Below are positions 42,306 to 50,845 of a stretch of DNA of 64,000 nucleotides, piece by piece. The notes under the pieces are model-generated. The model ran no database searches and was not told where the DNA came from. It saw only the letters and a list, made by a program, of their open reading frames with translations. The number at the start of each line of letters is the position of its first letter. Positions within the stretch are counted from its first letter, which is position 1. A program made the translations under genes and the position numbers. Source of the stretch: Microbacterium sp. Leaf151. GTDB lineage: Bacteria > Actinomycetota > Actinomycetes > Actinomycetales > Microbacteriaceae. The stretch lies in NCBI RefSeq assembly GCF_001424225.1, contig NZ_LMOR01000004.1, forward strand, positions 770,485 through 834,484, in the 5' to 3' direction.

Positions 42306-43260
42306 CACGCTCGCACCTCGCCGGCCCCGGGTGACCGGGGCCGGCCGGCCCACCCCCCGCCGCGCGCCGATGCGCACCTCGATGCTTCCGAGGCGATCGG
42401 GGTGGGCGGTCGCCGTCTTCCTCCTCCCGCCCCTGGCGCTGTACAGCGCCGCCGTGCTGCTGCCCATCGGTCAGTCGCTCGTGCTGAGCCTGTTCGAGTG
42501 GGACGGCATCACCGACCTGCAGTTCGTCGGGCTCGACAACTACGTCAAGATGTTCACCCGCGACGACGTGTTCTGGACGGCGTTCGGCAACGCCCTCGGA
42601 TACCTCGCCATCTGCCTGGTACTGCAGCTCGGTGGCGCACTCGCTGTGGCGGGTCTGCTGACGGCCCTCCCCCGGGCTCGCGAGCTCGTCAAGACGCTCT
42701 ACCTCCTGCCGGCGGTCATCTCCACCGTCGCCATCGCCTTCCTCTTCCTGCGCGTGTACTCGCTGGAGCCGGTCGGCCTGGTCAACCAGCTGCTCGCCTG
42801 GGTGGGCCTGGAGGGCCTGCAGACGGCGTGGCTGTCGAACGTGCAGACCGTGCTGGCGGCGGTGTCGATCCCCGAGGGATGGCGCTTCACGGGCCTGTAC
42901 ATGCTCATCATCTACGCAGCGCTCATCGCCGTGCCCAAGGAGCTCGAAGAGGCCGCCCGCCTGGACGGCGCCTCGTGGTGGCAGACGTTCTGGCGCATCC
43001 GCTTCCCTTACATCCGCCCCGTCTGGATCACCACCACCGTCATGGCCACCACCTTCGCCCTGCGCGGCTTCGACATCCCGTACCTGCTGACCAACGGCGG
43101 CCCGGGACAGGCGTCGGAACTCCTGACCACCTACATGTACAAGACGGCCTTCGTCCACACCGACTACGGCTATGCCAGTGCGATCTCGGTCTTCATCGTC
43201 GTGGAGTGCCTGGTCGCCGTCGGCCTCATCTTCCTCCTGCTGCGTCGGAAGGACGCGTGA
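42298..43260 (+). CDS. ABC sugar importer permease 1 (MalF/UgpA type)
   Basis: A 320-residue inner-membrane permease with six main segments after a basic N-terminus of about 35 residues. The ATPase-contact loop EAARLDGASWWQTFWRIRFPY (EAA motif) is present around residue 220. The GTG overlaps the binding-protein gene and the stop overlaps the next ATG, showing tight coupling. No ATPase gene lies in the operon. Confidence 0.92.
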   Translation: MADTLAPRRPRVTGAGRPTPRRAPMRTSMLPRRSGWAVAVFLLPPLALYSAAVLLPIGQSLVLSLFEWDGITDLQFVGLDNYVKMFTRDDVFWTAFGNALGYLAICLVLQLGGALAVAGLLTALPRARELVKTLYLLPAVISTVAIAFLFLRVYSLEPVGLVNQLLAWVGLEGLQTAWLSNVQTVLAAVSIPEGWRFTGLYMLIIYAALIAVPKELEEAARLDGASWWQTFWRIRFPYIRPVWITTTVMATTFALRGFDIPYLLTNGGPGQASELLTTYMYKTAFVHTDYGYASAISVFIVVECLVAVGLIFLLLRRKDA

Positions 43261-44171
43261 TGAGCATCACCCTCACCCCCGCCCCCGTGGCATCCGCCCC
43301 CCGGGCTCCCGAGCCCGAGAACCGCCGGGTCCAGCGCTCGCCGCGCCTGCGGGTGCAGCGCACCCTGCTGACCGTCACCGTCGTGCTGATCGTGATCGTG
43401 CAGGTGTATCCCCTGCTGTGGCTGTTCCTCACGAGTTTCCGAAGCGCCGCGGACTTCGCCGGCGGCGATCCGTTCGCCCTGCCGCGGGAGTGGACGCTCG
43501 ACAACTACGCCCGCGCCTTCGGCACCGGCAACCTGCTGCTGAACATCGGCAACTCCCTCATCGTGACGCTCGGGGCGAGCCTGCTGATCGTCGTCGCCGG
43601 CATGATGGCGGCCTACGCACTGCAGGTGCTCGGTTTCCGCCTGAGCGGGTTCGTGCGGGCGCTGTTCCTGCTCGGGATCATCGTGCCGGTGCAGATCGCG
43701 CTCGTGCCGCTGTTCATCGACTACTCGCAGGTCGGGCTGCTCGACACCCACCTGTCGATGATCCTGCCGCTGGCCGCGTTCTCGTTGCCGATGGGCGTGT
43801 ACCTGTTCTCCTCGTTCTACGAGTACATCCCGCGGGAGCTCTACGAGGCCGCCTCGCTCGACGGAGCGGGCCCGTACCGCATCTTCCTGCAGATCACCGC
43901 GCCCCTGTCGGTCAACACGATCATCACCGTCGTGCTCGTGAACAGCATCTTCATCTGGAACGACTTCATCTTCGCGAACACCTTCGTGCTCTCCGACGGG
44001 CTCAAGACCATCCCGCTGGGCCTGCAAAACTACATCGGAGCGATGGGCAACACCGACTGGACGGCGACGTTCGCGGCGGTGTGCGTCACGGTGACGCCAC
44101 TGCTGCTGGTGTTCCTCGTGCTCAACAAAGCGATGATCGCGGGCCTGGAGAGCGGAGCCACCAAGGGATGA
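43260..44171 (+). CDS. ABC sugar importer permease 2 (MalG/UgpE type)
   Basis: A 303-residue permease with six membrane segments and the EAA loop YEAASLDGAGPYRIFLQITAP near residue 200. It pairs with the preceding permease. The ATG shares one base with the previous stop (TGATG). A shared multi-sugar ATPase of the MsiK/MsmK type elsewhere in the genome must energise the system, as is known for actinobacterial CUT1 transporters. Confidence 0.92.
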   Translation: MSITLTPAPVASAPRAPEPENRRVQRSPRLRVQRTLLTVTVVLIVIVQVYPLLWLFLTSFRSAADFAGGDPFALPREWTLDNYARAFGTGNLLLNIGNSLIVTLGASLLIVVAGMMAAYALQVLGFRLSGFVRALFLLGIIVPVQIALVPLFIDYSQVGLLDTHLSMILPLAAFSLPMGVYLFSSFYEYIPRELYEAASLDGAGPYRIFLQITAPLSVNTIITVVLVNSIFIWNDFIFANTFVLSDGLKTIPLGLQNYIGAMGNTDWTATFAAVCVTVTPLLLVFLVLNKAMIAGLESGATKG

Positions 44172-44187
44172 ACGCGAGGACCCCCTC

Positions 44188-45177
44188 ATGACCACGACCA
44201 TGCGCGATGTCGCCAAGGCCGCCGGCGTCTCGGTCGCGACCGTGTCGCACGTCGTCAACGACAAGCCGGGCGCCCGCATCGGCGAAGATGCGCGACGCCG
44301 CGTGCAGGAGGCGATCGTGGCGCTCGGATACCGCCCGAACGCCCTGGCCAAGACGCTGTCGGAGGGCAGCTCTCGCTTCATCGGGCTGGTGGCGGATGCC
44401 ATCGCCACTACGCCCTTCGCCGGTCAGATCATCCACGGCGCCCAGGACGAGGCGTGGCGTCACGGCTTCGTCCTGCTCGTGGCCAACACCGAGGGCAACG
44501 CCGCCGCCGAGAACGACGCGATCGCGATGATGCTGGAGCACCAGGTGCGCGGCATCCTGTACTCCACCTGGTATCACCGCGAGATCGAGGTGCCGCCACC
44601 GCTGCAGCACACCGAGACGGTGCTGGTGAACTGCTTCGCGGGCGACGACTCGTTCGCCGCGGTCGTCCCCGACGAAGAGCAGGGCGGACGCACCGCGACC
44701 GAGCACCTGCTGGCCGCGGGGCATCGCCGCATCGCGTTCGTGAACACCACGTCGCCCTCGCCGGCGCGCAGCGGCCGACTGGCCGGGTATCGCTCGGCGC
44801 TGGGGGCGGCGGGCATCGCCCGCGACGACGCGCTGGTTTTGGAGGCCGCACCCCAGCAGGAGGGCGGCTACGACGCGACCGCCGCCGTCGTCGCCTCAGG
44901 CGCGACGGCGGTGTTCTGCCACAACGACCGCGTTGCGATGGGACTGTACGACGGCCTGCGCGAGCGCGGCCTGCGCATCCCCGACGACGTCGCCGTGATC
45001 GGCTTCGACAACCAGGACGTCATCGCCGCGCACCTCCGACCGCCGCTGTCGACCGTCGCGCTCCCCCACTACGAGCTCGGAGCCGCAGGGGTGCGGACAC
45101 TGCTCGGCCTCGAGTCCCCCGCCACCGGCGCGCGGCAGCTGATCGCGTGCCCCTCGGTCCCCCGGGAATCCGTATGA
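44188..45177 (+). CDS. LacI-family regulator, second copy
   Basis: A 329-residue LacI/GalR repressor with helix-turn-helix TMRDVAKAAGVSVATVSHVV and hinge LGYRPNALAKTL, then the effector domain. It lies inside the fructan-import operon, between the permease and the next GH32, and its stop overlaps that gene's ATG. Autoregulation through the operators at 39351-39410, with a fructose-derived inducer, is the simplest reading and is inference. Confidence 0.92.
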   Translation: MTTTMRDVAKAAGVSVATVSHVVNDKPGARIGEDARRRVQEAIVALGYRPNALAKTLSEGSSRFIGLVADAIATTPFAGQIIHGAQDEAWRHGFVLLVANTEGNAAAENDAIAMMLEHQVRGILYSTWYHREIEVPPPLQHTETVLVNCFAGDDSFAAVVPDEEQGGRTATEHLLAAGHRRIAFVNTTSPSPARSGRLAGYRSALGAAGIARDDALVLEAAPQQEGGYDATAAVVASGATAVFCHNDRVAMGLYDGLRERGLRIPDDVAVIGFDNQDVIAAHLRPPLSTVALPHYELGAAGVRTLLGLESPATGARQLIACPSVPRESV

Positions 45178-46568
45178 GCCTTCCCCGCCCCCGATTCCAC
45201 CTCGCCCCCGCCCGCAACTGGATGAACGATCCCAACGGGCTCGTCTTCACCGGGGACCGATGGCACGCCTTCTTCCAGTTCAACCCCGAGGGCAACGACT
45301 GGGGCAACATGAGCTGGGGCCACGCCTCGAGCGCCGACCTCCTGCACTGGGACGAGCATCCCGTGGCGCTTCGCCACCGACCCGGCGAGCAGATCTACTC
45401 GGGCTCGATCGTGGCGGGAGACGACGGCACGCTCAGCGCGTTCTACACGAGCGCGTACGACCGCGGCATCCAGGCCCAATCGCGCGCGACCAGCGTCGAC
45501 GGCGGCACGACCTGGACGATGGATGCCGCGAACCCGGTGCTCGATCGAGGAAGCTCGGACTTCCGCGACCCCAAGGTGGTGCGCGTGCCCGGCGGCGGCT
45601 GGCTGATGCTCGCGGTCGAAGCGGTGGAGCGCCGTGTGGTGTTCTACGCCTCCGACGACCTGTCCACCTGGCGCGAGACGGGATCGTTCGGCCCGCTCGG
45701 CTCCGAGGGCGTCGTGTGGGAATGCCCCGACCTCGTGCGGCTGCCGGTGGAGGGAACCACGGAACGCGTCTGGGTGCTGCTCCTCAGCACCAACCCGGTG
45801 GGCGACGACGCCGACCCCGCAGGCTCGGCGATGCACTACGTCGTCGGCGACCTCGTCGACGGCGTCTTCCACTCCCTCGACGGCGATCTGCGTCCGCTCG
45901 ACCACGGCCGCGACTGCTACGCCGGGGTCACCTTCGACAGCGCCCCCGGTGGCTCCGCGGTGATGCTGGCGTGGATGGGCAACTGGCGCTACGCCCACGT
46001 CGTCCCGTCCTCGCCGTGGCGCGGGGCCATGTCGTCGCCGCGGACGCTCGGGCTGCGCCGCATCGACGACGCGCTCCACCTCGTCCAGCACCCCGTGCTG
46101 CCTCCGTCCGGCGAGCTCGACGCCTCTTCGCTGCGGTTCGAGCCGCACGCCGTGCTCGACGTGCGGTGGGATCCTGCCGCCGCGGGCAGCGTGCGCCTCC
46201 GGCTGGAGGGCGAAGGGGATGCCGTGGTGGAGGTCGTCCACGACCCCGCCGCCCGCACGCTCTCCGTCTCGCGCACGGGACGCGCAGCCGATGGTCTGCA
46301 CCCCGACTTCGCCGGCGTCCGCACCGCACCGCTGGCAGACCCCGCCTCGGGCGCCCTGACGCTCGTGATCGACGGTCCGCTGCTGGAGGTCTTCACCGAC
46401 GACGGTCTCACGGTGCTCTCGCACCTGGTCACCCTCGGCGCCGGACCCATCACGGTCTCGGCGAGCGCTGAGACCTCCGTCGTCCCCACCGTGCGCGTCG
46501 GAGAGGTACGCGTCGGCGCGACCGGCGACGCCGCGCAGGAAGGTCCCGCGGCTCCGGCGGCCGCCTGA
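45174..46568 (+). CDS. Cytoplasmic GH32 beta-fructofuranosidase (sucrase type)
   Basis: A 464-residue classical GH32 enzyme with no signal peptide. Nucleophile D19 in NWMNDPNG, transition-state Asp in FRDPKVV and acid/base Glu in ECPDLVR are all standard. The C-terminal sandwich (LLEVFTDDGLTVLS) is present. It should hydrolyse imported sucrose, sucrose-phosphate or short fructans to fructose. Its ATG overlaps the LacI stop (ATGA), so it belongs to the operon starting at 39456. Confidence 0.92.
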   Translation: MSLPRPRFHLAPARNWMNDPNGLVFTGDRWHAFFQFNPEGNDWGNMSWGHASSADLLHWDEHPVALRHRPGEQIYSGSIVAGDDGTLSAFYTSAYDRGIQAQSRATSVDGGTTWTMDAANPVLDRGSSDFRDPKVVRVPGGGWLMLAVEAVERRVVFYASDDLSTWRETGSFGPLGSEGVVWECPDLVRLPVEGTTERVWVLLLSTNPVGDDADPAGSAMHYVVGDLVDGVFHSLDGDLRPLDHGRDCYAGVTFDSAPGGSAVMLAWMGNWRYAHVVPSSPWRGAMSSPRTLGLRRIDDALHLVQHPVLPPSGELDASSLRFEPHAVLDVRWDPAAAGSVRLRLEGEGDAVVEVVHDPAARTLSVSRTGRAADGLHPDFAGVRTAPLADPASGALTLVIDGPLLEVFTDDGLTVLSHLVTLGAGPITVSASAETSVVPTVRVGEVRVGATGDAAQEGPAAPAAA

Positions 46569-46647
46569 CCGACGTCTCCCCTGAACCGCCGACCCACCCG
46601 GCGGGCGCACCGCCGCGCCCGCCGATCACGAGGAAGTGAGTAGCACC

Positions 46648-48204
46648 ATGCCGTTCGAGATCTCCCGACGCGCCCTCCTGCAGGGCGCCGGGGCCGGGGC
46701 CTTCGGCCTCGCTCTGGCCTCCACCTCCGCCCCGTCCGCCTACGCGGCCGCGTCGCAGCGCGCGCTGTTCCACATGACACCCCCGACCGGTTGGCTGTGC
46801 GACCCGCAGCGTCCGATCGTCTCCGGCGGGCAGTACCAGCTCTACTACTTGCACTCCGACGTCAACAACGGGGCGGGCGGGTGGGATCACGCCACCACCG
46901 ACGGCGTGAGCTTCACCCATCACGGCGCGGTCATGCCGCTCACCGGCGGCGTGCCGGTGTGGTCGGGATGCCTCGTCGTCGATGCGGCGAACACCGCCGG
47001 CTTCGGCGCGGGAACCGTGATCGCGCTCGCGACCCGTCCCACCGACGGCATCCGCAAGTATCAGGAGCAGTACCTCTACTGGTCGACCGACGGCGGGTTC
47101 AGCTTCACCATGCTGCCCGATCCCGTGCTGGTCAACACCGACGGCCGCACCGCCCAGACCCCCGCCCAGATCGACAACGCCGAGTGGTGCCGCGACCCCA
47201 AGGTGCACTGGGACGCCGTGCGCGGCGAGTGGGTCATGGCCCTCGGGCGCGCCCGCTACGCCGGCTTCTACACCTCGCCGAACCTGCGGCAGTGGACCTG
47301 GCGCAGCAACTTCGACTACCCGAACCCGCAGCTCGGCGGCATCGAGTGCCCCGACCTGTTCGAGATGACCGCCGACGACGGCACCCGCCACTGGGTGCTG
47401 GGGGCCAGCATGGATGCCTACGGGGTGGGCCTTCCGATGACCTACGCGTACTGGATGGGCACGTGGAACGGCACCCACTTCGTCGCCGACGACCTCACCC
47501 CCCAGTGGCTCGACTGGGGATGGGACTGGTACGGCGCGGTGACCTGGCCGAGCATCGAGGCCCCCGACACGAAACGCCTCGCCATCGGGTGGATGAACAA
47601 TTGGAAATACGCCGCCCGCGACGTGCCCACCGACGTCACCGACGGGTACAACGGTCAGAACTCGATCGTGCGCGAGCTGCGGTTGGCACGGCAGTCCGGC
47701 GGGTGGTACAGCCTCCTGAGCGCCCCCATCGCCGCTCTGGCCTCCCGCGCCACATCGACGGTCACGCTTCCCGATCGCGCGGTGAACGGCGGCGCGGTGC
47801 TGCCCTGGACGGGTCGCGCCTACGAGCTGGAGCTCGACATCTCGTGGACGGATGCCGCCAACGTGGGCGTCTCGGTCGGTCGGTCCGGCGACGGCTCGCG
47901 ACACACCAACATCGGCAAGTACGGCGCCGACCTGTACGTCGACCGGGGGCCCTCCGAACGCAGCGGCTACGCTCTCTCGCCCTATACGCGGGCGGCGGCG
48001 CCGATCGATCCCGCCGCCCGGTCGGTGCACCTGCGCATCTTCGTCGACCGGCAGAGCGTCGAGGTCTTCGTCAACGCCGGGCACACGGTGCTGTCTCAGC
48101 AGGTGCACTTCCTCGACGGCGACACCGGCATCTCGCTGTACGCCGACGGGGGCACGGCCCTGTTCTCCGGCATCACGATCCGCGAGTTCGCGGTGCCGGT
48201 GTAG
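46648..48204 (+). CDS. Tat-exported GH32 fructan hydrolase
   Basis: A 518-residue GH32 enzyme with a twin-arginine signal (SRRALLQGAG at residues 6-15, cleavage near AYA-AAS, residue 33). Nucleophile D52 is in WLCDPQRP, the stabiliser in CRDPKVHW, the acid/base Glu in ECPDLFEM. Sequence resembles the membrane-anchored GH32 at 31512 more than the cytoplasmic pair. It should act outside on levan or inulin. An in-frame GTG at 46636 has poor spacing to the GAGGAA site, so the ATG is preferred. A hairpin terminator follows. Confidence 0.9.
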   Translation: MPFEISRRALLQGAGAGAFGLALASTSAPSAYAAASQRALFHMTPPTGWLCDPQRPIVSGGQYQLYYLHSDVNNGAGGWDHATTDGVSFTHHGAVMPLTGGVPVWSGCLVVDAANTAGFGAGTVIALATRPTDGIRKYQEQYLYWSTDGGFSFTMLPDPVLVNTDGRTAQTPAQIDNAEWCRDPKVHWDAVRGEWVMALGRARYAGFYTSPNLRQWTWRSNFDYPNPQLGGIECPDLFEMTADDGTRHWVLGASMDAYGVGLPMTYAYWMGTWNGTHFVADDLTPQWLDWGWDWYGAVTWPSIEAPDTKRLAIGWMNNWKYAARDVPTDVTDGYNGQNSIVRELRLARQSGGWYSLLSAPIAALASRATSTVTLPDRAVNGGAVLPWTGRAYELELDISWTDAANVGVSVGRSGDGSRHTNIGKYGADLYVDRGPSERSGYALSPYTRAAAPIDPAARSVHLRIFVDRQSVEVFVNAGHTVLSQQVHFLDGDTGISLYADGGTALFSGITIREFAVPV

Positions 48205-48218
48205 GGGGAAGAGGGGAC

Positions 48219-48250
48219 ACCCGGGGGCGCGCACGGCGCGTCCCCGGGGT
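48219..48250 (+). terminator. Terminator of the fructan operon
   Basis: A long GC-rich inverted repeat (left arm from 48219, right arm to 48250, loop ACG, one unpaired or mismatched position) lies 15 bases past the stop of the Tat-exported GH32. Confidence 0.65.
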
Positions 48251-48314
48251 AGCACAGCGGAGGCTTCGCGGTCCAGTGCCTGCTCACCGGGCGGCATCCC
48301 GTAGAATCGGTGCG

Positions 48315-48414
48315 AGCAAGGGGAGTACTCCCACCGCGACGATCTCGTCAGTACGGTCCACGCCATCGTGAACCCGGGACGTCGGCCCATTCGCCGGGTG
48401 GAGGAGACCTTGGT
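48315..48414 (+). promoter_or_regulatory. yybP-ykoY (manganese) riboswitch
   Basis: The region matches the yybP-ykoY motif: closing stem CAAGG (48317-48321) with CCTTG (48408-48412), then GGGGAGTAC in the first conserved loop, and GGGTGGAGGAGACCTTGG at the 3' side with the second conserved loop. A CCCGG/CCGGG hairpin (48373-48397) sits between. TAGAAT (48302-48307) is the -10 box, placing transcription start at the riboswitch edge. Members bind Mn2+ and turn on Mn exporters such as TerC/Alx and MntP. Confidence 0.85.
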
Positions 48415-48450
48415 GTTCTGTCGTACACCTGAATTCCCTTGGAGGCCGTC

Positions 48451-49473
48451 TTGGGCGTCACACCCCTCGTCTGGATCATCACCATCGCGGTCACGATCGC
48501 GTTCTTCGTCTTCGAGTTCTTCGCCCACGTGCGAAAGCCTCACGAGCCCACGGTCGCCGAGTCCGCCCGGTGGTCGGCGTTCTACATCGGTCTGGCATTG
48601 CTGTTCGGCGTCGGCATCGGGGTCTTCTCGGGATGGACCTTCGGCGGCGAGTACTTCGCCGGCTACCTGACCGAAAAGGCCCTGTCGATCGACAACCTCT
48701 TCGTGTTCCTGATCATCATGACCGGGTTCGCCGTGCCGAAGATCTATCAGCAGAAGGTTCTGATGGTCGGCATCGTGATCGCGCTCATCATGCGCGGCGC
48801 GTTCATCGCCGTGGGCGCGGCGCTCATCGAGAACTTCTCCTGGATCTTCTACATCTTCGGCGCCCTCCTGCTGTTCCTTGCGTACCGCCAGGCCTTCGCC
48901 CACGGCGACAGCGACCCGGCCAACGGCAAGTTCATGCAGTTCGTGCGCCGAGTGCTGCCCGTCAGCGAGCAGTACAACGACGACAAGCTGACCGTGAAGA
49001 AGGGCGGCAAGCGCTTCGTCACCCCGATGCTTCTCGTCATCATCGCGATCGGCTTCATCGACCTCGTTTTCGCGGTCGACTCGATCCCGGCCATCTACGG
49101 CCTGACGAACGAGGCGTACATCGTCTTCACCGCCAACGCCTTCGCCCTGATGGGTCTGCGCCAGCTGTACTTCCTCATCGGTGGCCTGCTCGAGCGCCTG
49201 GTCTACCTCGCACAGGGTCTGGCCGTCATCCTCGCCTTCATCGGTGTGAAGCTGGTGCTGCACGCCATGCACGTCAACGAGCTCCCCTTCATCAACGGCG
49301 GTGAGCCGATGCTGTGGGCCCCGGAGATCCCGATCTGGTTCTCGTTGCTGTTCATCGCGGCCACCGTGGCGGTGGCGACGTGGCTGAGTCTGCGCAAGAC
49401 ACGCAACGACCGCCAGGCGAAGGAGCGCGAGACCTTCGACGGCGAGAAGGTCATCCACGCTCCCGAGGACTGA
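48451..49473 (+). CDS. TerC/Alx-family membrane protein, probable manganese exporter
   Basis: A 340-residue TerC family protein with about nine membrane segments. The conserved acidic metal-site helices are ALSIDNLFVF and IDLVFAVDSIPA. The family exports Mn2+ (Alx) or supports metalation of secreted proteins. The TTG at 48451 is chosen because GGAGG ends five bases upstream; that site lies 27 bases behind the riboswitch, so the switch could act on translation. A DHE-rich C-terminus ends the protein. Confidence 0.92.
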   Translation: MGVTPLVWIITIAVTIAFFVFEFFAHVRKPHEPTVAESARWSAFYIGLALLFGVGIGVFSGWTFGGEYFAGYLTEKALSIDNLFVFLIIMTGFAVPKIYQQKVLMVGIVIALIMRGAFIAVGAALIENFSWIFYIFGALLLFLAYRQAFAHGDSDPANGKFMQFVRRVLPVSEQYNDDKLTVKKGGKRFVTPMLLVIIAIGFIDLVFAVDSIPAIYGLTNEAYIVFTANAFALMGLRQLYFLIGGLLERLVYLAQGLAVILAFIGVKLVLHAMHVNELPFINGGEPMLWAPEIPIWFSLLFIAATVAVATWLSLRKTRNDRQAKERETFDGEKVIHAPED

Positions 49474-49483
49474 TCCCTCGCCC

Positions 49484-49591
49484 GGGCCCGCGGCGCACGC
49501 CACGTCCCTGAGAACCGAGCCCCGCAGCGGGCCCGCGGCGCACGCCACGTCCCTGAGAACCGAGCCCCGCAGCGGGTCCGCGGCGCACGCC
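49484..49591 (+). repeat. 45-bp direct repeat, 2.4 copies
   Basis: Two exact 45-base copies (49484-49528 and 49529-49573) and an 18-base partial third (49574-49591, one change) directly follow the TerC gene. The third copy provides one arm of the terminator stem at 49569-49604. No protein is encoded. Confidence 0.85.
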
Positions 49592-49604
49592 GCGGGCCCG
49601 CTGC
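49569..49604 (+). terminator. Terminator of the TerC gene with an alternative upstream arm
   Basis: A 17-bp stem (49569-49585 and 49588-49604, one G.T pair) with a two-base loop. The right arm is also a perfect 17/17 complement of 49524-49540, the equivalent segment of the previous repeat copy, so two mutually exclusive stems are possible. Confidence 0.7.
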
Positions 49605-49667
49605 CGTATCCGGCATCGGTGCGCAACCCCGGTGAGCGGGCGGATTCCGCGGCCTACCGTGGCGGGC

Positions 49668-50633
49668 ATGACGCGATTCGGCTACACCCTCATGACCGAG
49701 CAGAGCGGCCCTCGGGCGCTCGTCGACTATGCCGTCGGCGCCGAGCGCGCCGGCTACGACTTCCTCGTCTCCAGCGATCACTACTCCCCCTGGCTGACGA
49801 GCCAGGGGCACGCACCCTACGCCTGGACCGTGCTCGGCGCTGTCGCGCAGGCGACGTCGGACGTCGAACTGATGACCTATGTCACCTGCCCGACGGTGAG
49901 GTATCACCCCGCGGTGGTCGCGCAGAAGGCGGCGACCCTGCAGCTGCTGTCTGAGGGGCGCTTCACGCTCGGCCTGGGCTCGGGCGAGAACCTGAACGAG
50001 CACGTCGTGGGCGAGGGCTGGCCGGCGGTGCACGCCCGCCAGGACATGCTCGTGGAGGCCATCGAGATCATCCGGGCCCTCCACACGGGCGACCTCGTCA
50101 CCTACGACGGGGAGTACTTCCGCGTCGACTCGGCGCGGGTGTGGGATGCGCCCGACGGCGGCGTTCCGATCGGCGTGGCCGTTTCGGGCGAGCATTCCAT
50201 CAAGCGATTCGCCCCGCTCGGCGACCACCTGATCACCACGGAACCCGACGCCGAGATCGTGAAGGGCTGGGACGAGCACCACGACGGCGAGTCGCGCAAG
50301 ATCGGGCAGATCCCGATCAGCTGGGATCCCGACAAGGATGCCGCGATCGCGCGCGCACACGATCAGTTCCGCTGGTTCGCGGGAGGGTGGGCCGTCAACG
50401 CCGATCTGCCGACTCCGGCCGGGTTCGCCGGCGCGTCGCAGTTCGTGCGCCCGGAGGACGTCGCGGAGTCCATCGCGTGCGGCCCTGACCTCGACGAGCT
50501 CGCCGAGAGCGTGCGTCCCTTCATCGACGCCGGCTTCACCGACATCGCCATCGTCCAGGTCGGCGACGAGAAGCAGCAGCAGTTCGTGGACGAGATCGCC
50601 GCCCCTCTTCTGGACAAGCTCCGCGCCCTCTGA
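49668..50633 (+). CDS. F420-dependent LLM-class oxidoreductase (G6PDH-like)
   Basis: A 321-residue luciferase-like TIM-barrel flavin/F420 enzyme of the F420-dependent glucose-6-phosphate dehydrogenase-like group: FGYTLMTEQSGPRALVDYA, FLVSSDHYSPW, FTLGLGSGENLNEHVVG. The substrate is uncertain; many such enzymes are general F420 oxidoreductases. TACCGT (49655-49660) lies seven bases before the ATG without a ribosome binding site, so it is probably leaderless. Confidence 0.9.
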   Translation: MTRFGYTLMTEQSGPRALVDYAVGAERAGYDFLVSSDHYSPWLTSQGHAPYAWTVLGAVAQATSDVELMTYVTCPTVRYHPAVVAQKAATLQLLSEGRFTLGLGSGENLNEHVVGEGWPAVHARQDMLVEAIEIIRALHTGDLVTYDGEYFRVDSARVWDAPDGGVPIGVAVSGEHSIKRFAPLGDHLITTEPDAEIVKGWDEHHDGESRKIGQIPISWDPDKDAAIARAHDQFRWFAGGWAVNADLPTPAGFAGASQFVRPEDVAESIACGPDLDELAESVRPFIDAGFTDIAIVQVGDEKQQQFVDEIAAPLLDKLRAL

Positions 50634-50647
50634 TTGCCGCCCGGGTG

Positions 50648-50732
50648 CCTCTGCGCGTGGGGCCCGGAGAGACCACGCAGTGGTCCCCGGGATCCCGCGG
50701 AAAGGTCCCCGGGCCGCTGGGCCCCGCAGAGG
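50648..50732. other. Three-way-junction-like structured element
   Basis: In the gap between two convergent genes, four perfect helices can form together: P1 50648-50654 with 50726-50732 (7 bp), P2 50659-50665 with 50719-50725 (7 bp, with a four-base bulge 50655-50658), P3 50671-50676 with 50680-50685 (6 bp, GCA loop), and P4 50686-50691 with 50708-50713 (6 bp). P3 and P4 are stacked arms of a junction closed by P2. I match it to no known RNA family. Confidence 0.45.
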
Positions 50733-50845
50733 ACTCGCCGGGTTGTTCGACTCGGCCCGCAGTCCCCCGGTCCGCACACAGGTCCTCGAGCCGCCATCGG
50801 CGCCGGGACCGTCACGGACACGGCGACGAGACGACCGCCCCCTCC

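Noticed and set aside
31512..48204. Fructan block as a recently inserted mobile island
   Set aside because: I see no integrase, transposase, tRNA boundary, flanking repeats or clear base-composition shift.
49484..49591. Direct repeats as a CRISPR array
   Set aside because: Copies abut with no spacers, and no cas genes are present.
46450..49626. A frame of over 1000 codons on the minus strand across GH32 and TerC
   Set aside because: It is antisense to two well-supported genes and a riboswitch, with composition typical of an antisense frame and no recognisable domain.
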